A stretch of DNA of 64,000 bases, taken from the NCBI GenBank assembly GCA_021464245.1, contig JADCRB010000013.1, positions 6,078,959-6,142,958 on the forward strand. The letters run 5' to 3'. Positions 23,593-33,466 of the stretch are shown here, piece after piece. The stretch is from Carallia brachiata. Lineage: Eukaryota; Streptophyta; Magnoliopsida; Malpighiales; Rhizophoraceae. The notes under the pieces were generated by a model. The model ran no database searches, had not been told where the DNA came from, and was given only the letters and a program-made list of their open reading frames with translations. A program made the position numbers and the translations under genes. Within the stretch, counting starts at the first letter, position 1. Every line of letters starts with the position of its first letter.

Positions 23593-26041
23593 CAACTTAA
23601 AATATTGCTTAGTGGAACAACTTAAGTAGGTGTGGGTCGGTGCTGCCTCGCCTCTTTTTCTTGGAGTATCTGTTCCTGTAAACCATCTGCAAGAACTGTA
23701 TGACAGATTACTAGGATGGATAAGAATGCCAGGCTTTTCTGACCTACTGGTCTCCAGTGTTGTTTTATTTTACAGGTAAGACTTCTTTTCTTGAGTGGGC
23801 AATATACTTGCATATGCACAATGGCAGGGCAATTGATTAGCCTGGCTTCATGCATTTATGATCACTTTATGCTACGAGGATTTTGAAAAGCCTCAAGTCA
23901 TCTAGCCATTTTCTCTTATGGGCTGTGATTGATCTAAAATTGTGTGAGACCAAAATCTTGAAATTTCCACTTTTGAATGCCAAATACAACATGTCCATTC
24001 AACTATGATATTCGTCCCTGCCCAGAGGGATTGAAGTGGAACTAAATCAACTAAACATCCCATTTGTTTGTTCATTTGGTATAAAATCTATTTAAATGTG
24101 GAGTACAAGAGAATTTCTATGTTCCTACTTTTTCATTTAGATTTTTTAAACCAGCATACTGGAGGACATTAATTTTGATGTAAATTTCGTTTACTTATTT
24201 CTAATTTGATCATTGGTGGTCAGATGATACCTTGAAAATCTTTGACTAGTGCTTCCCTTATTTGATTGAATCCTTTTTTTGACCCTGTTCTTATTGATTT
24301 GACTAGCCAATGGGAGTATTCATGATTATTCAATAGGCGTAATACCTTTATTAGATGCACACTTGCATTCTTGTTTTGTCTTGTGTTTGATAATTTTATA
24401 AAGAATGAGCACTATGCTTGATGATAATTCAGTAGAACTGGAAACTGGTTTTCCTTGCAGAACGCTTAATAATTTCTTGTGCTTGAGACAAAAGTTTATT
24501 TCTGGTCATCTTATCACCAGGAAACCATCAATACCTACAATTGCAGTGTACCTGACAGATTTTTGAGCTTAACATGCTCTACACAATAGTTGACATTACG
24601 TTTTAGGATTTATTGTCTGGCATGGGAATTTTCTTATTTTAGAAGATGACTTCTAAGTAAAAACTGGAACTTCAGTCATCCTTGTGCCATGAACAAGGCC
24701 TGATTTCTCTGTAAATCAGATGTTGTATGGAGTAAGTTTATTTTAGCTCGAGGTGTGCTTTTCCCACCAACAAAGTGGAGAATAGCTTGTAATTGTGGTT
24801 TTGTGGCTTCATCCTGTGTGGGGTTTTCAGATTTTAATGCGGTCCTCTGGGAGTTCTGTTACATTTTTAATGGGGTTTGGACTTTAAGTGTGATTAGTTT
24901 GAATGCTAGTCAGATTTTTATGGTCAGTGAACTGGTTTGATTGGATGAATCATATACATATCCTAAATTCAAGAATGTGAACCGCATTTTGCTTACCATG
25001 TATACTTGTTTTATTCCTCAGAACTGACGCATTGTTTGGCGCTACTGCAATTTCTAAAAGATGAAGGTAAAATGGTTTTCTGGTGAACCACATTGTGCGG
25101 TCATAGCTGGATCAGATGTATATACTTTCTCAACCTTATTACCACAAAAGGTGACAATTTCTAACAGGTGAAGGTAAAATAGTTTTCTGGTTGAGGTGCA
25201 TGCGGATTCTTGAAGGAGTTGGTGTTGGAATTCTAATATATTGTTTTATTACTTTCTCTTGATATCCTATAACATGGAGGCATCCATCACCGACGTGTGG
25301 ATAGTTCGTATATGCAACATAGAAAGGCGTTTATTTTTTATTTTGAAGTGTGATGTGAGTTTTAAGTTCTCCTTTGCAAGTGACGGGCTTCAGGGTGATT
25401 GTCTGTCATTGCCAATTCACTGTCACATGGCTATGCGGCATGAACTTTATCTTATGAACCATGATGGTCAAGTATTCAGTTAGTTTGAACTGTAGTTGAC
25501 AGGCTGCAATTGCAAAAACCTTTGGTTTCTTCGAATTGAGAGCTTAGTAGTCGCACATGTTGAGTTTTTGAACGGGAAAACAAAATAGAAAGGAGCAGAA
25601 TTGGAAAGGCCAACGGCACATAGATGGTTATATTCATCAAATTAGATGGCAAAACACATTCAAAAGAGGCTAACGTTTGTTAATTTGAGTAGAAGGAGTT
25701 CGGTTCTTTTTAAATAAGGTTTTAAATTTGAGCTTTGTGTATGTAAAAAACAGCGCTAGGAGAGCTCGTCAGCAAGGGGTCTGACCGTAGCTCGACTCCG
25801 GATTGGTCGGATTCCACATGGCTTCCGGATATTGGGGGTCTTAGAAAAAAACGCATTCGGAAGAGAGGCACTGAATGGAGAACATGAACAAGTACGGAGG
25901 GTGAATGTTTTTTAAAGAAAGGCAATGAGCAGAGCAATAACACATTAGTGCAACTCAATTTTGATTTACATGTCTGATGAAGGTCTCAAAGCGCACACAA
26001 GTCCATCAATATTAACACTGTTGACCAAGAACATAAAGACC
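23593..26041. other. RH50 3' region and intergenic DNA, no gene recognised
   Basis: The first few hundred bases are presumably the RH50 3' UTR. A short duplicated phrase (AATTTCTAAAAGATGAAGGT near 25,047 and a variant near 25,158) is the only structure seen. The block at about 25,740-25,960 is richer in GC but has no recognisable product. Confidence 0.45.
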
Positions 26042-26449
26042 TCAACTTGACCAATCATACATGAACTCCCAGAATCCAGTGTGTTCATTGAAGCCATACA
26101 TGCCTTCTGCAGAAATCAGCCATGAGCAACCCGAATCACATCTGCTGGAGTCCCTTGCGTAGGAATATGCATCAAAATGATATTGCTGTACATTTTCCCC
26201 TCCCAGGTCACAGAAAAACAGTGTGGTTCCCCAGATGTTGGGCGAGAAATCCCATCCGATTTCATTTCCTTCCGTCACGGTCTGCTGGCCAAGATCAGTG
26301 TCTTTGGACTGGCAATGTATGTTCATGCTCTTCCCGTTGCCTAATCTGTTCTTGACACTCACATGCACACTTTCTGAAATGACAAGGTTGCACAAGCTGG
26401 TTGCCAGGATTAACGCGGCAGAAAACGCAATCCTTGGTGGGGTTCGCAT
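26042..26449 (-). CDS. Secreted S-protein homologue (plant self-incompatibility S1 family)
   Basis: A single exon of 135 residues; ATG at 26,449 on the minus strand. The first 24 or so residues are a hydrophobic signal peptide. The mature part shows the S1-family pattern: HVSVKNRLGNGKSMNIHCQS, DTDLGQQ, then W-x-F with a following WGTTLFFCDL, a FDAYSYARD segment, two cysteines in RCDSGCSW, and a C-terminal aromatic-rich end. The four mature cysteines suggest two disulfides. The poppy founder is a pistil recognition ligand, but most relatives are small secreted proteins of unknown role, so no function is claimed. An in-frame extension upstream of 26,449 lacks signal character, so I prefer this start. 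No intron is needed, which is usual for the family. Confidence 0.88.
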   Translation of the reverse strand: MRTPPRIAFSAALILATSLCNLVISESVHVSVKNRLGNGKSMNIHCQSKDTDLGQQTVTEGNEIGWDFSPNIWGTTLFFCDLGGENVQQYHFDAYSYARDSSRCDSGCSWLISAEGMYGFNEHTGFWEFMYDWSS

Positions 26450-26530
26450 GTCGTTGCTCAAAGTCACCGGAGCTTGTAAGAACCTGATGTCTGAAAAGCT
26501 GGAGGGGTAAGTTGTCAAGGGCGTATGGTA

Positions 26531-26540
26531 CCAATTTATA
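26531..26540 (-). promoter_or_regulatory. TATA box of the S-protein homologue gene
   Basis: On the minus strand it reads TATAAATTGG, starting 91 bp upstream of the ATG at 26,449. This would place transcription start near 26,508 with a 5' UTR of about 60 nt. Confidence 0.5.
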
Positions 26541-26572
26541 CGGCGGAAACCACAAAATGGCTTCTCGTACAT

Positions 26573-27392
26573 TTGACGAAAATCCTGTCCGTGCTCAAAA
26601 GCGACAAGGTTCTGGCATCGGGAGTGCAGGAATTGCTGAATATGATATAATTACAGCTGGTGAAATCTGTTATATTTAAAACACTCGACTGATTTAGACT
26701 TGTGCGGCTCGCAGAGCATGAGGTTTTGGGTTCAAGCCTCCACAAGCACAAATAATTTACTGCATTTATATAAATTTTTCGTTCATTTACATCACGTCCA
26801 GGCCAAAATGAACTTTTCAATCAAATTTCCTTATTTTGATTATACTCCAATGGGAAATGGGATAGGATCAAATTGGAAGGAGAATGAGTAAAAATATGAA
26901 AAGAACCCAACGGAATTGGGAACCTGTCTGTTATAACCGCTTTGTAGCGGCGATGTATTTTTATGGCATTGCGCAAATTGTTGACTTCTCTTTTGGCATG
27001 TTATTGGTAACTACTCAAAGGATGTGGACACATATCTAGAGATTTTTGTATTTTTTTTTTTTTAATTTGATACGTTAAAGTGCAATGAATTTTTAATTTT
27101 GTATAATTACATTGATAAAATATAAATAAAAAAATATATTTTATCGCTTCATATTATTGTTACATAAAATTAAAGAGTCATTACAAAAAAATAAAGATCC
27201 ATGTGAATAATTGAAAAAAGTTCATTAAATTTCGCCCCTACAATCAGATAAAAATCTCTAGGTGCCTACATTTTTTCTTTACTCAAAAAGCTTTCCTTTA
27301 TGTTGCTGTATTAATTTCCCTCTTTCTCGCACATCATTTGGATGTGCTAAAAACCATTGATGATTTAACAATTAAAATGGAGAACATTAACA
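26573..27392. other. Intergenic DNA, no gene recognised
   Basis: Nothing coding is supported. The stretch is AT-rich with a T-run near 27,052. A GAACATTAACA word at 27,382-27,392 may be the left target duplication of the LINE remnant that follows. Confidence 0.4.
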
Positions 27393-28266
27393 CATACTAA
27401 CTCGTGCTATCATACACTAAGTGCTCGTTTCGTGCTGTCAAGAGTTTTGGGGTTTTCTTCCATCTTTCAGTCAGCTATGTTAGTCCTTGTGGCCATTGAG
27501 TGCCCCTCTACCAGTGTGGTGCTCTTGGTGAGCTTTCGAGTTTGTGTTGGTAGTGTTTTCTCCCTACTGCGGTTGTTTGGTGCATTGCCTTGCACGTCCC
27601 CTCCAGTGTTTCTGTAGTGTCCCCTGCTTCTCTGCCATGGCTGGTGTTTGGGTGGGGAGGCAGGGTACGTCCTAATGTTTGCCAACCGCTGGCTCTCAGT
27701 GGTCGTCAGAACCTTGTACAGGTGAACCTTTTAATAGAGCCTCATTCTCGTCTTGCCCCACGTCTGGTCCCTAGGTGCTCCTTCCGACTTTGGTCGTTTT
27801 CCTCCTCACCGTCTACTCAGTCCTCTCCAGCATTGTTGATTTATGCCTCTCTATTGCGCCTGGCAAATCTGGCCTGCAGCTGGGGACGCGCAGCCATCAG
27901 CAGTTTCGTCGCTGTCCTCCCAACTGTGCCTGAAGTCGTTGCCGTTGTGCAGTGCAGGTCTGGAACTTTTTAGTTTCTCGCTTCCGTTGCCTTGGGCTTT
28001 GGCCCGGTCTCTTTACTGTGCGGGCCTTCTATTTTCCCGAGCTATAGGTTCAGGTTTAGGCTTCATTTGGTCTGCATGAGGTTGTGTTGGGCTGATTTGT
28101 GACCTAATTGTGATGAGATTAATTGGTTAAGTTTATGGAAACTTGTTTTGTTTTATGTGTATATAGACAGTATTATGAGGTGATTTAGACTCTACTTTTG
28201 GCTGACCCTTTGTACATGTACTTATTAAGTTAATCTAATGAATTTCCTCTTTCGTCCAAAAAAAAA
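27393..28266 (+). mobile_element. 5'-truncated non-LTR retrotransposon (LINE) 3' end
   Basis: This block is GC-richer than its surroundings. It ends with TCCTCTTTCGTCC and a short A-run (28,258-28,266), as plant LINE 3' ends do. GAACAATTAACA follows the tail and GAACATTAACA precedes the block, a plausible imperfect target duplication. The open frames inside (for example 27,590-27,973) have no recognised domain and look like LINE 3' UTR or decayed coding text. Confidence 0.5.
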
Positions 28267-28278
28267 GAACAATTAACA

Positions 28279-28745
28279 TTAAACTATTGTTCTTTGTTAT
28301 CCGCGATGGCAGCGAAAGTATAGTTTTCCTACAAAAACATTAGTTTTGATGAACAACTATAATTATCATAAGGTTTGGCCTCTACCAACATGTTCAATAG
28401 ATAACCCACCTGATGGTTTGGCCTCCGCCAAACTGTATGATACTTTTTAATTATAAAGTTTGGCCTCCATGATAATTGCAAAAGCTCCTGACAATATCCA
28501 AACCTGAAATTCAAGGAATAACTAAGAACGATACGTAGCACCCGAATGTGTGACCTTAGCTAAAGATTTATCCATGCAGTGAGCATAATCGTAACTCAGA
28601 TAGATACACTGCTTGTCTCCCGAAATAGATGAGGAGTAAACTGGACACAAGAAAAGTGAGACTAGTGATACATTTGAAATAAGGCCAGCTTAGGCAATTA
28701 TAAAACTCAACCCAGGAACTTCCTTTGTTTTTGATATGCAATGAG
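28279..28745. other. Intergenic DNA with a small GTTTGGCCTC repeat
   Basis: GTTTGGCCTC occurs three times (about 28,372, 28,416 and 28,459), twice followed by a C-rich word ending in CCAA. No gene or bounded element was seen. Confidence 0.4.
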
Positions 28746-28755
28746 GTTATACATG

Positions 28756-29248
28756 GGGATAAGCATTTTTTGAATTCTAAACCTTTAGATTTTTTTACGT
28801 TTGAGTTTTAAACCTTTTTAATATTTCATTTGAATCCTAAATCTTTTGATTTTTTACTATATCAGTCCTTTAAGTTACAAAAAGTAATCAATCCATTAAT
28901 AAGTGAGTTTAATTTAATAAAAATTATTTAAAAAAGCTTAAATACATGAATTAAATATTTTTTTCATCAATAAAATATGTATATTAAATATTATTTTAAT
29001 CAATAAATATATGAATTAAATATGTAACATGCATATTTTTTATAGAAAAGACATTCAATTCATATATTTAATCTTTTTTAAATAATTTTTTGTAAAGTTA
29101 AAATTATTTTTTAATAGATTGATCACTTTTGTTAAACAGAGGGACTGATTTGGTAGAAAATTAAAATATTTAGAACTTAAATGAAATTTAGAACTCAAAT
29201 GTAAAAAAAAAAAACCTAAAAATTTAGGACTAAAAAAATATTTATCCC
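28756..29248. mobile_element. Mutator-like MITE with exact 10-bp target duplication
   Basis: The element is 493 bp and largely palindromic, AT-rich. It starts GGGATAAGCATTTTTTGAAT and ends, on the other strand, GGGATAAATATTTTTTTAG. The direct repeat GTTATACATG flanks it at 28,746-28,755 and 29,249-29,258. Terminal sequence and duplication length match the elements at 2,636 and 37,383. There is no transposase. Confidence 0.85.
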
Positions 29249-29258
29249 GTTATACATG

Positions 29259-29675
29259 TCACAATTATAACTTTGCATGTCTTGCTTTATCCTAAGCATT
29301 TCTTTGACTTCACCAATCACAATTCTTTTTATTTCATCAAAAAGATTTTGCAAAAGGTCTATCCTTCCAATGACTCTTCTTATTTTTCTCTATACTCAAT
29401 CTCATCAGGTGTCTAGCAACAATATTTACGCACCCGACCTTTCCGAATCAATGACAATGGAATAAAATGCCCAATTTCATAGACGTGGAATGAAATAATT
29501 AAGATCAAGAAATTTTTTTTCTTTGTTTAAATTACTCTCTCATGGTTCAAAAACTTCCGACTAGCAAAGCCATAAGACACAAAATTTAATTGATCTGTCG
29601 CATAAAATATGATATCATCAGGAAAAGTGATTACAAGAAAAGAACCAGTAACAATAATTTGTGACAGGATTATGG
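29259..29675. other. Intergenic DNA, no gene recognised
   Basis: AT-rich sequence with no supported feature before the possible terminal exon at 29,676. Confidence 0.4.
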
Positions 29676-29768
29676 TTATTTCTTAAATATTTCTTTTGTT
29701 ATGGAGGAAATGTGCTCATTCCCCACCTCAGCTTTAGCAGGCTCTTTCTTTTTCTGTTTTGAGGGCTT
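29676..29768 (-). other. Possible terminal coding exon of an unrecognised gene
   Basis: On the minus strand a strong acceptor (TTTTTTCTGTTTTTAG) opens a 31-codon frame reading KPSKQKKKEPAKAEVGNEHI, ending in KEIFKK and TAA. A second exon-like segment lies at 30,241-30,327 (acceptor GGTATCAG, donor GTAAGATATT), and a TATATATA sits at about 31,125-31,137 on the same strand. I cannot join these into a full reading frame, so the gene is only a suspicion; it could be a lysine-rich small protein or a non-coding transcript. Confidence 0.3.
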
Positions 29769-29885
29769 CTAAAAACAGAAAAAATAGCATAGATGAGTCA
29801 TACAAACTCCAACAAACAACATGCAGTCAAAGGATATAGATATAGTGCAAGTTAGTGCATGTGATCGTAACTCGCTTGATCACAA

Positions 29886-29990
29886 TGATGCTAAATGGCT
29901 ACAATGGTAAAGCAGATAGTGTATGCTAACAAGGTACATAACACTATCCATCTGATTGATAATGCAGGTTCAAGATTAAATCCTTATTTT
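29886..29990 (+). repeat. tRNA-like SINE head, degenerate
   Basis: TGGCTACAATGGTAAAGCA resembles an A-box region and GCAGGTTCAAGATTAAATCC a B-box region about 70 bp later. No tail or target duplication is defined. Confidence 0.3.
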
Positions 29991-31139
29991 GTTCAAATAC
30001 TCCATTCACAGTCCATTCAAGATTCTCATTACACTTTTAAAAAATTTTTGTCGGATTGTTTGTCTTAATTGCAATAGATCTTCTACTTTTTATAAGGACA
30101 TTGTTATTTTTTATAATGAAAAAAGAAAACAAACTTTTTTATTGCAAACAATAACATTATTGTAAAGAACTTATTACAATAAAAAATCGAGTAAAAGTTT
30201 TTTTAGGACTCTTAAGTTTTCCGTCCATTCAATATCTTACTGTTCAAATACTTCATTCACAGTCCAAGGGAAGTACTTTCGAGAAAACCCACATTTATCC
30301 ACACAATCCCCAAGACGGACTACTTGCCTGATACCATAAATAAAATTAAAAAAAAAAACAAAAAAAAAAAGAACCATCAGATTTGAATAGTATCCTTGAC
30401 AAAAGAACCCACATTTGAAGCTTGTTTGAAACAAAATTAAGAAACAGAACAACAAAAGAAAGATTCCCAAAGAATGAATACAACATAGTTCCAAAAAAAA
30501 GAAAAAAGGAAAAGCCAAAGAAAAGGAAGAAAGAAAGAAAGAAAATATTCAAGAAAGGCATTAATCACGCTGATGGCTTCAAGAAAGATGTCAGGAAAAG
30601 GGCTTGTAGAAAATCCATCTGAAAATCTCAAATCTGAACAAACTAAGGGCTTTTAGTTACCACTAGCGCAGACAAAGAGGCTTTCAACCTTAATAAAATA
30701 AAAAAAATTTTAAAAAAAAAAAAAACTTTTCTTTATCGAAGTCGGGGTCAATATGGAATATTTGAGAGTAAACATCAAACTGCAAAAGAGAAGGATTGCA
30801 TGAAAAATAGTTTCAGTGAAAAGAAATTGGTCAAACGACAATGAGAGAAAGAATCAAAGCAGCAAAAAGATTAGAGAACAAACCTTCAAGAACAACATAA
30901 CCACCGAAGCTGCATAATATCCTCGAAAAAAGCAACCAACGAACGGGAAATTTTAGCCGTAATTCCAAGAATATCCAGAAGCCAAATAACAATACAAGGA
31001 TTCCCCAGTGCTCACGGAAACATGATTCCAAAAATCATTTAAAAAAAGTAACGAAAAGCCCAAGAAAATGCGAGAAAAGGAAAATTCAAGGAATAAGTAG
31101 ATAAATCAGAGAGAGAGGATACATGGGTATATATAGACG

Positions 31140-32193
31140 CGCAAAACTGACACCCAAGGAAAGAACCAACGGTCTTTTTTTTTTTTTTTTTTTAAAAAAA
31201 AATCCCTTTTTAATTTCAAAATCCTCCTCTAATTTGGATTTGCCGAATTAATTTGATTTATTTTACAAGTCCAACTATTTTAATGGAAGTTTGACCCTCA
31301 AACAAGAAAAACGGTTAAATTTTATAAAATTTCTTTATTTTTTACACCTAAAACTTTTTTTTTCGTCTTTTATTTGAATTTCTTACTTCTAACTTATTTT
31401 GGAATTCCTGCCTAACCAAAAAAAAAAAACTTAATTTTAACTTATACAAGTCAAATCACTTTATTGAAAATTTAACTACTTGTCGTGAGTTTTGTTTTTC
31501 TTTTAAAAAAATTAATATTACCTAACACACCATAATAACTATATATTTTAGAAAATATGCTTCTCTCATTATATAAATCTTACATTTTCTCTTTTCATAC
31601 AGTCAAAACTTTTATAATAAAAATTACACTTCAATTCATCTCCTTAATTTGATATTTTCAGTATTTTTACATTAATCTTAATATGATTTTAATAAATATT
31701 AATACAGCAATTTTCATTATATAAAAAAAAATTGCACTTTAACTTGTCACTTAAAAAACAAGCACGTCATATATACAAATAAATAAACGAAACTTAGTAA
31801 AAACCATATTTTTAGTCATGAACGTAATTGCTAGCACTTTGACGTTATATGTACACACCGCCTGAAATGATTCTTTAACAATAATTTGATGGTCTTTTCC
31901 TACTTATGAATTGAGTTTGAATTTCGTAGGTGTATTTTGAAGGTATTGCCCTTTTTTTAACCGTCAGTTTTGCCCTTTTTTTAACCGTCAGTTTAATTAT
32001 ACTCATCTAAATTGGTTCTAAACTTGACAATCATTATAATCGGTTTAAAAAGATCCGCTTGAAGTTAATAGTATTTAGATGGTGGATCCCTTCTTATGAG
32101 TTGGATTGAATAAGATATGCACATAAGAGTTATTCTGACATCAACTTATAAATTTGATTACTGATATATTTATGATAAATTTTTTTTTTGTTA

Positions 32194-32237
<44 letters not shown>

Positions 32238-33180
32238 ACGGTGTGTGTGTGGTTCAGGATTGTGATGTGGACTGGACTACGTGACAATAGTGAGAGACGG
32301 GCCGTAGTGTAGGAATCCATTCTGAATTTATAGGCTTCCTGAGTGTTGATCAGTGACTCTAATTTCTCACCTGAAATGGGCCGGGGGAGGAAGCCCGACG
32401 AGGGAGTTCCAGTAAATGACCATTAATTAGTTTAATTTTAACACGTGACCAAAAAAAAAATTAATTTTAACAAGGACCAAAACAAAAAATTTAATTTTAA
32501 TAAACCAGCGGTAGGGCGATAAGACTAATAAAAATTTGGTCTTCCCACTTTATGTTCTAAAATTCAAATCTCATTAAAATTAAATAGTGAGATTTGTTTA
32601 GACACAGAGCCTTTTTTTATTTTTTAAATGAAAAAAATCATAATAATAATTAGAACAAATTGGAGATGTGACTTAATTATGAATAGTAATACACGCCCTT
32701 TATTTTAATTATCTTACATAAAAACATTAAAAGGCTCCGGTACAGTACCCTCTTGCCTCTATTTGTGAAGGTACCTAATAGTTTAATACACGAATTATTT
32801 TTCACGTAAGACCATTTAAAAAAAAAAAAAAAAATTTTGATTGTGATAGATCATTACGTGATAAATATAACAATTCATAAACATTAACTAACTTGTTTCT
32901 CCACTACCTGACTTCATCTTTAGTTTTTTAATTTAATTATTCAACAAATTATAATATTGTATCTCCACGTTTTTCCTCTTAAAATTAAACCATGATTTCT
33001 GTTTCTAAAGTTTAGTTAATTAAATTTAGAAGTTTCCAAAACGAATTCATTGGATAAAACGAAAACAATCTTAGGGTTGACCGTCTTAGAAAAGCAAAGC
33101 GAAGCAAGGCAAATGAAGCTTGGGGATTGGGACAATTTGAACCTCTCCCCAACGATAAGAAAGAGAAAAACCTCCACAAG
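31140..33180. other. AT-rich intergenic DNA with simple repeats
   Basis: No gene was recognised. A 24-bp tandem duplication (TGCCCTTTTTTTAACCGTCA plus GTTT) lies at 31,947-31,994 and a (TA)n microsatellite at about 32,200-32,235. A-runs and T-runs are common. Confidence 0.5.
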
Positions 33181-33210
33181 TACAACCACACACTCTCCAC
33201 TCTCTCATTT

Positions 33211-33231
33211 GGCCATTGGCCATTGGCCATT
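33211..33231 (+). promoter_or_regulatory. Triple GGCCATT repeat (inverted CCAAT boxes) upstream of plastid PGK
   Basis: GGCCATT occurs three times in tandem at 33,211, 33,218 and 33,225. Each junction reads ATTGG, the complement of CCAAT. It lies about 240 bp before the PGK start codon. No TATA box is evident between, and the region downstream is C/T-rich, as in many TATA-less photosynthesis gene promoters. Function is inferred. Confidence 0.4.
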
Positions 33232-33466
33232 GCCCCTCCCAGAGTCACATTCCATTGCATTACAATCTTCGTTCTTCTCGTCCACATCTCTCCCACACAA
33301 AACACTCACACCCACACACACACACACATACTTACAGTACACAAACTTGTCACATTCCTTCCTCCTAACACAACTTCTTCTTTTACTTCAGTTCAGTTAA
33401 GTTCGGTTCTTTTTTAGTCCACACCACAGCGTTTCTGATATCACTGTCTCTCCTCTAAACTTAAGA

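Noticed and set aside
27590..28079. Overlapping ORFs of 78-127 codons
   Set aside because: They lie in a GC-richer LINE-like 3' end, show no domain, and have no conserved partner exons.
30237..31031. Phe/Leu-rich minus-strand ORFs as membrane proteins
   Set aside because: They arise from T-rich intron-like sequence; only short exon-like parts have splice signals.
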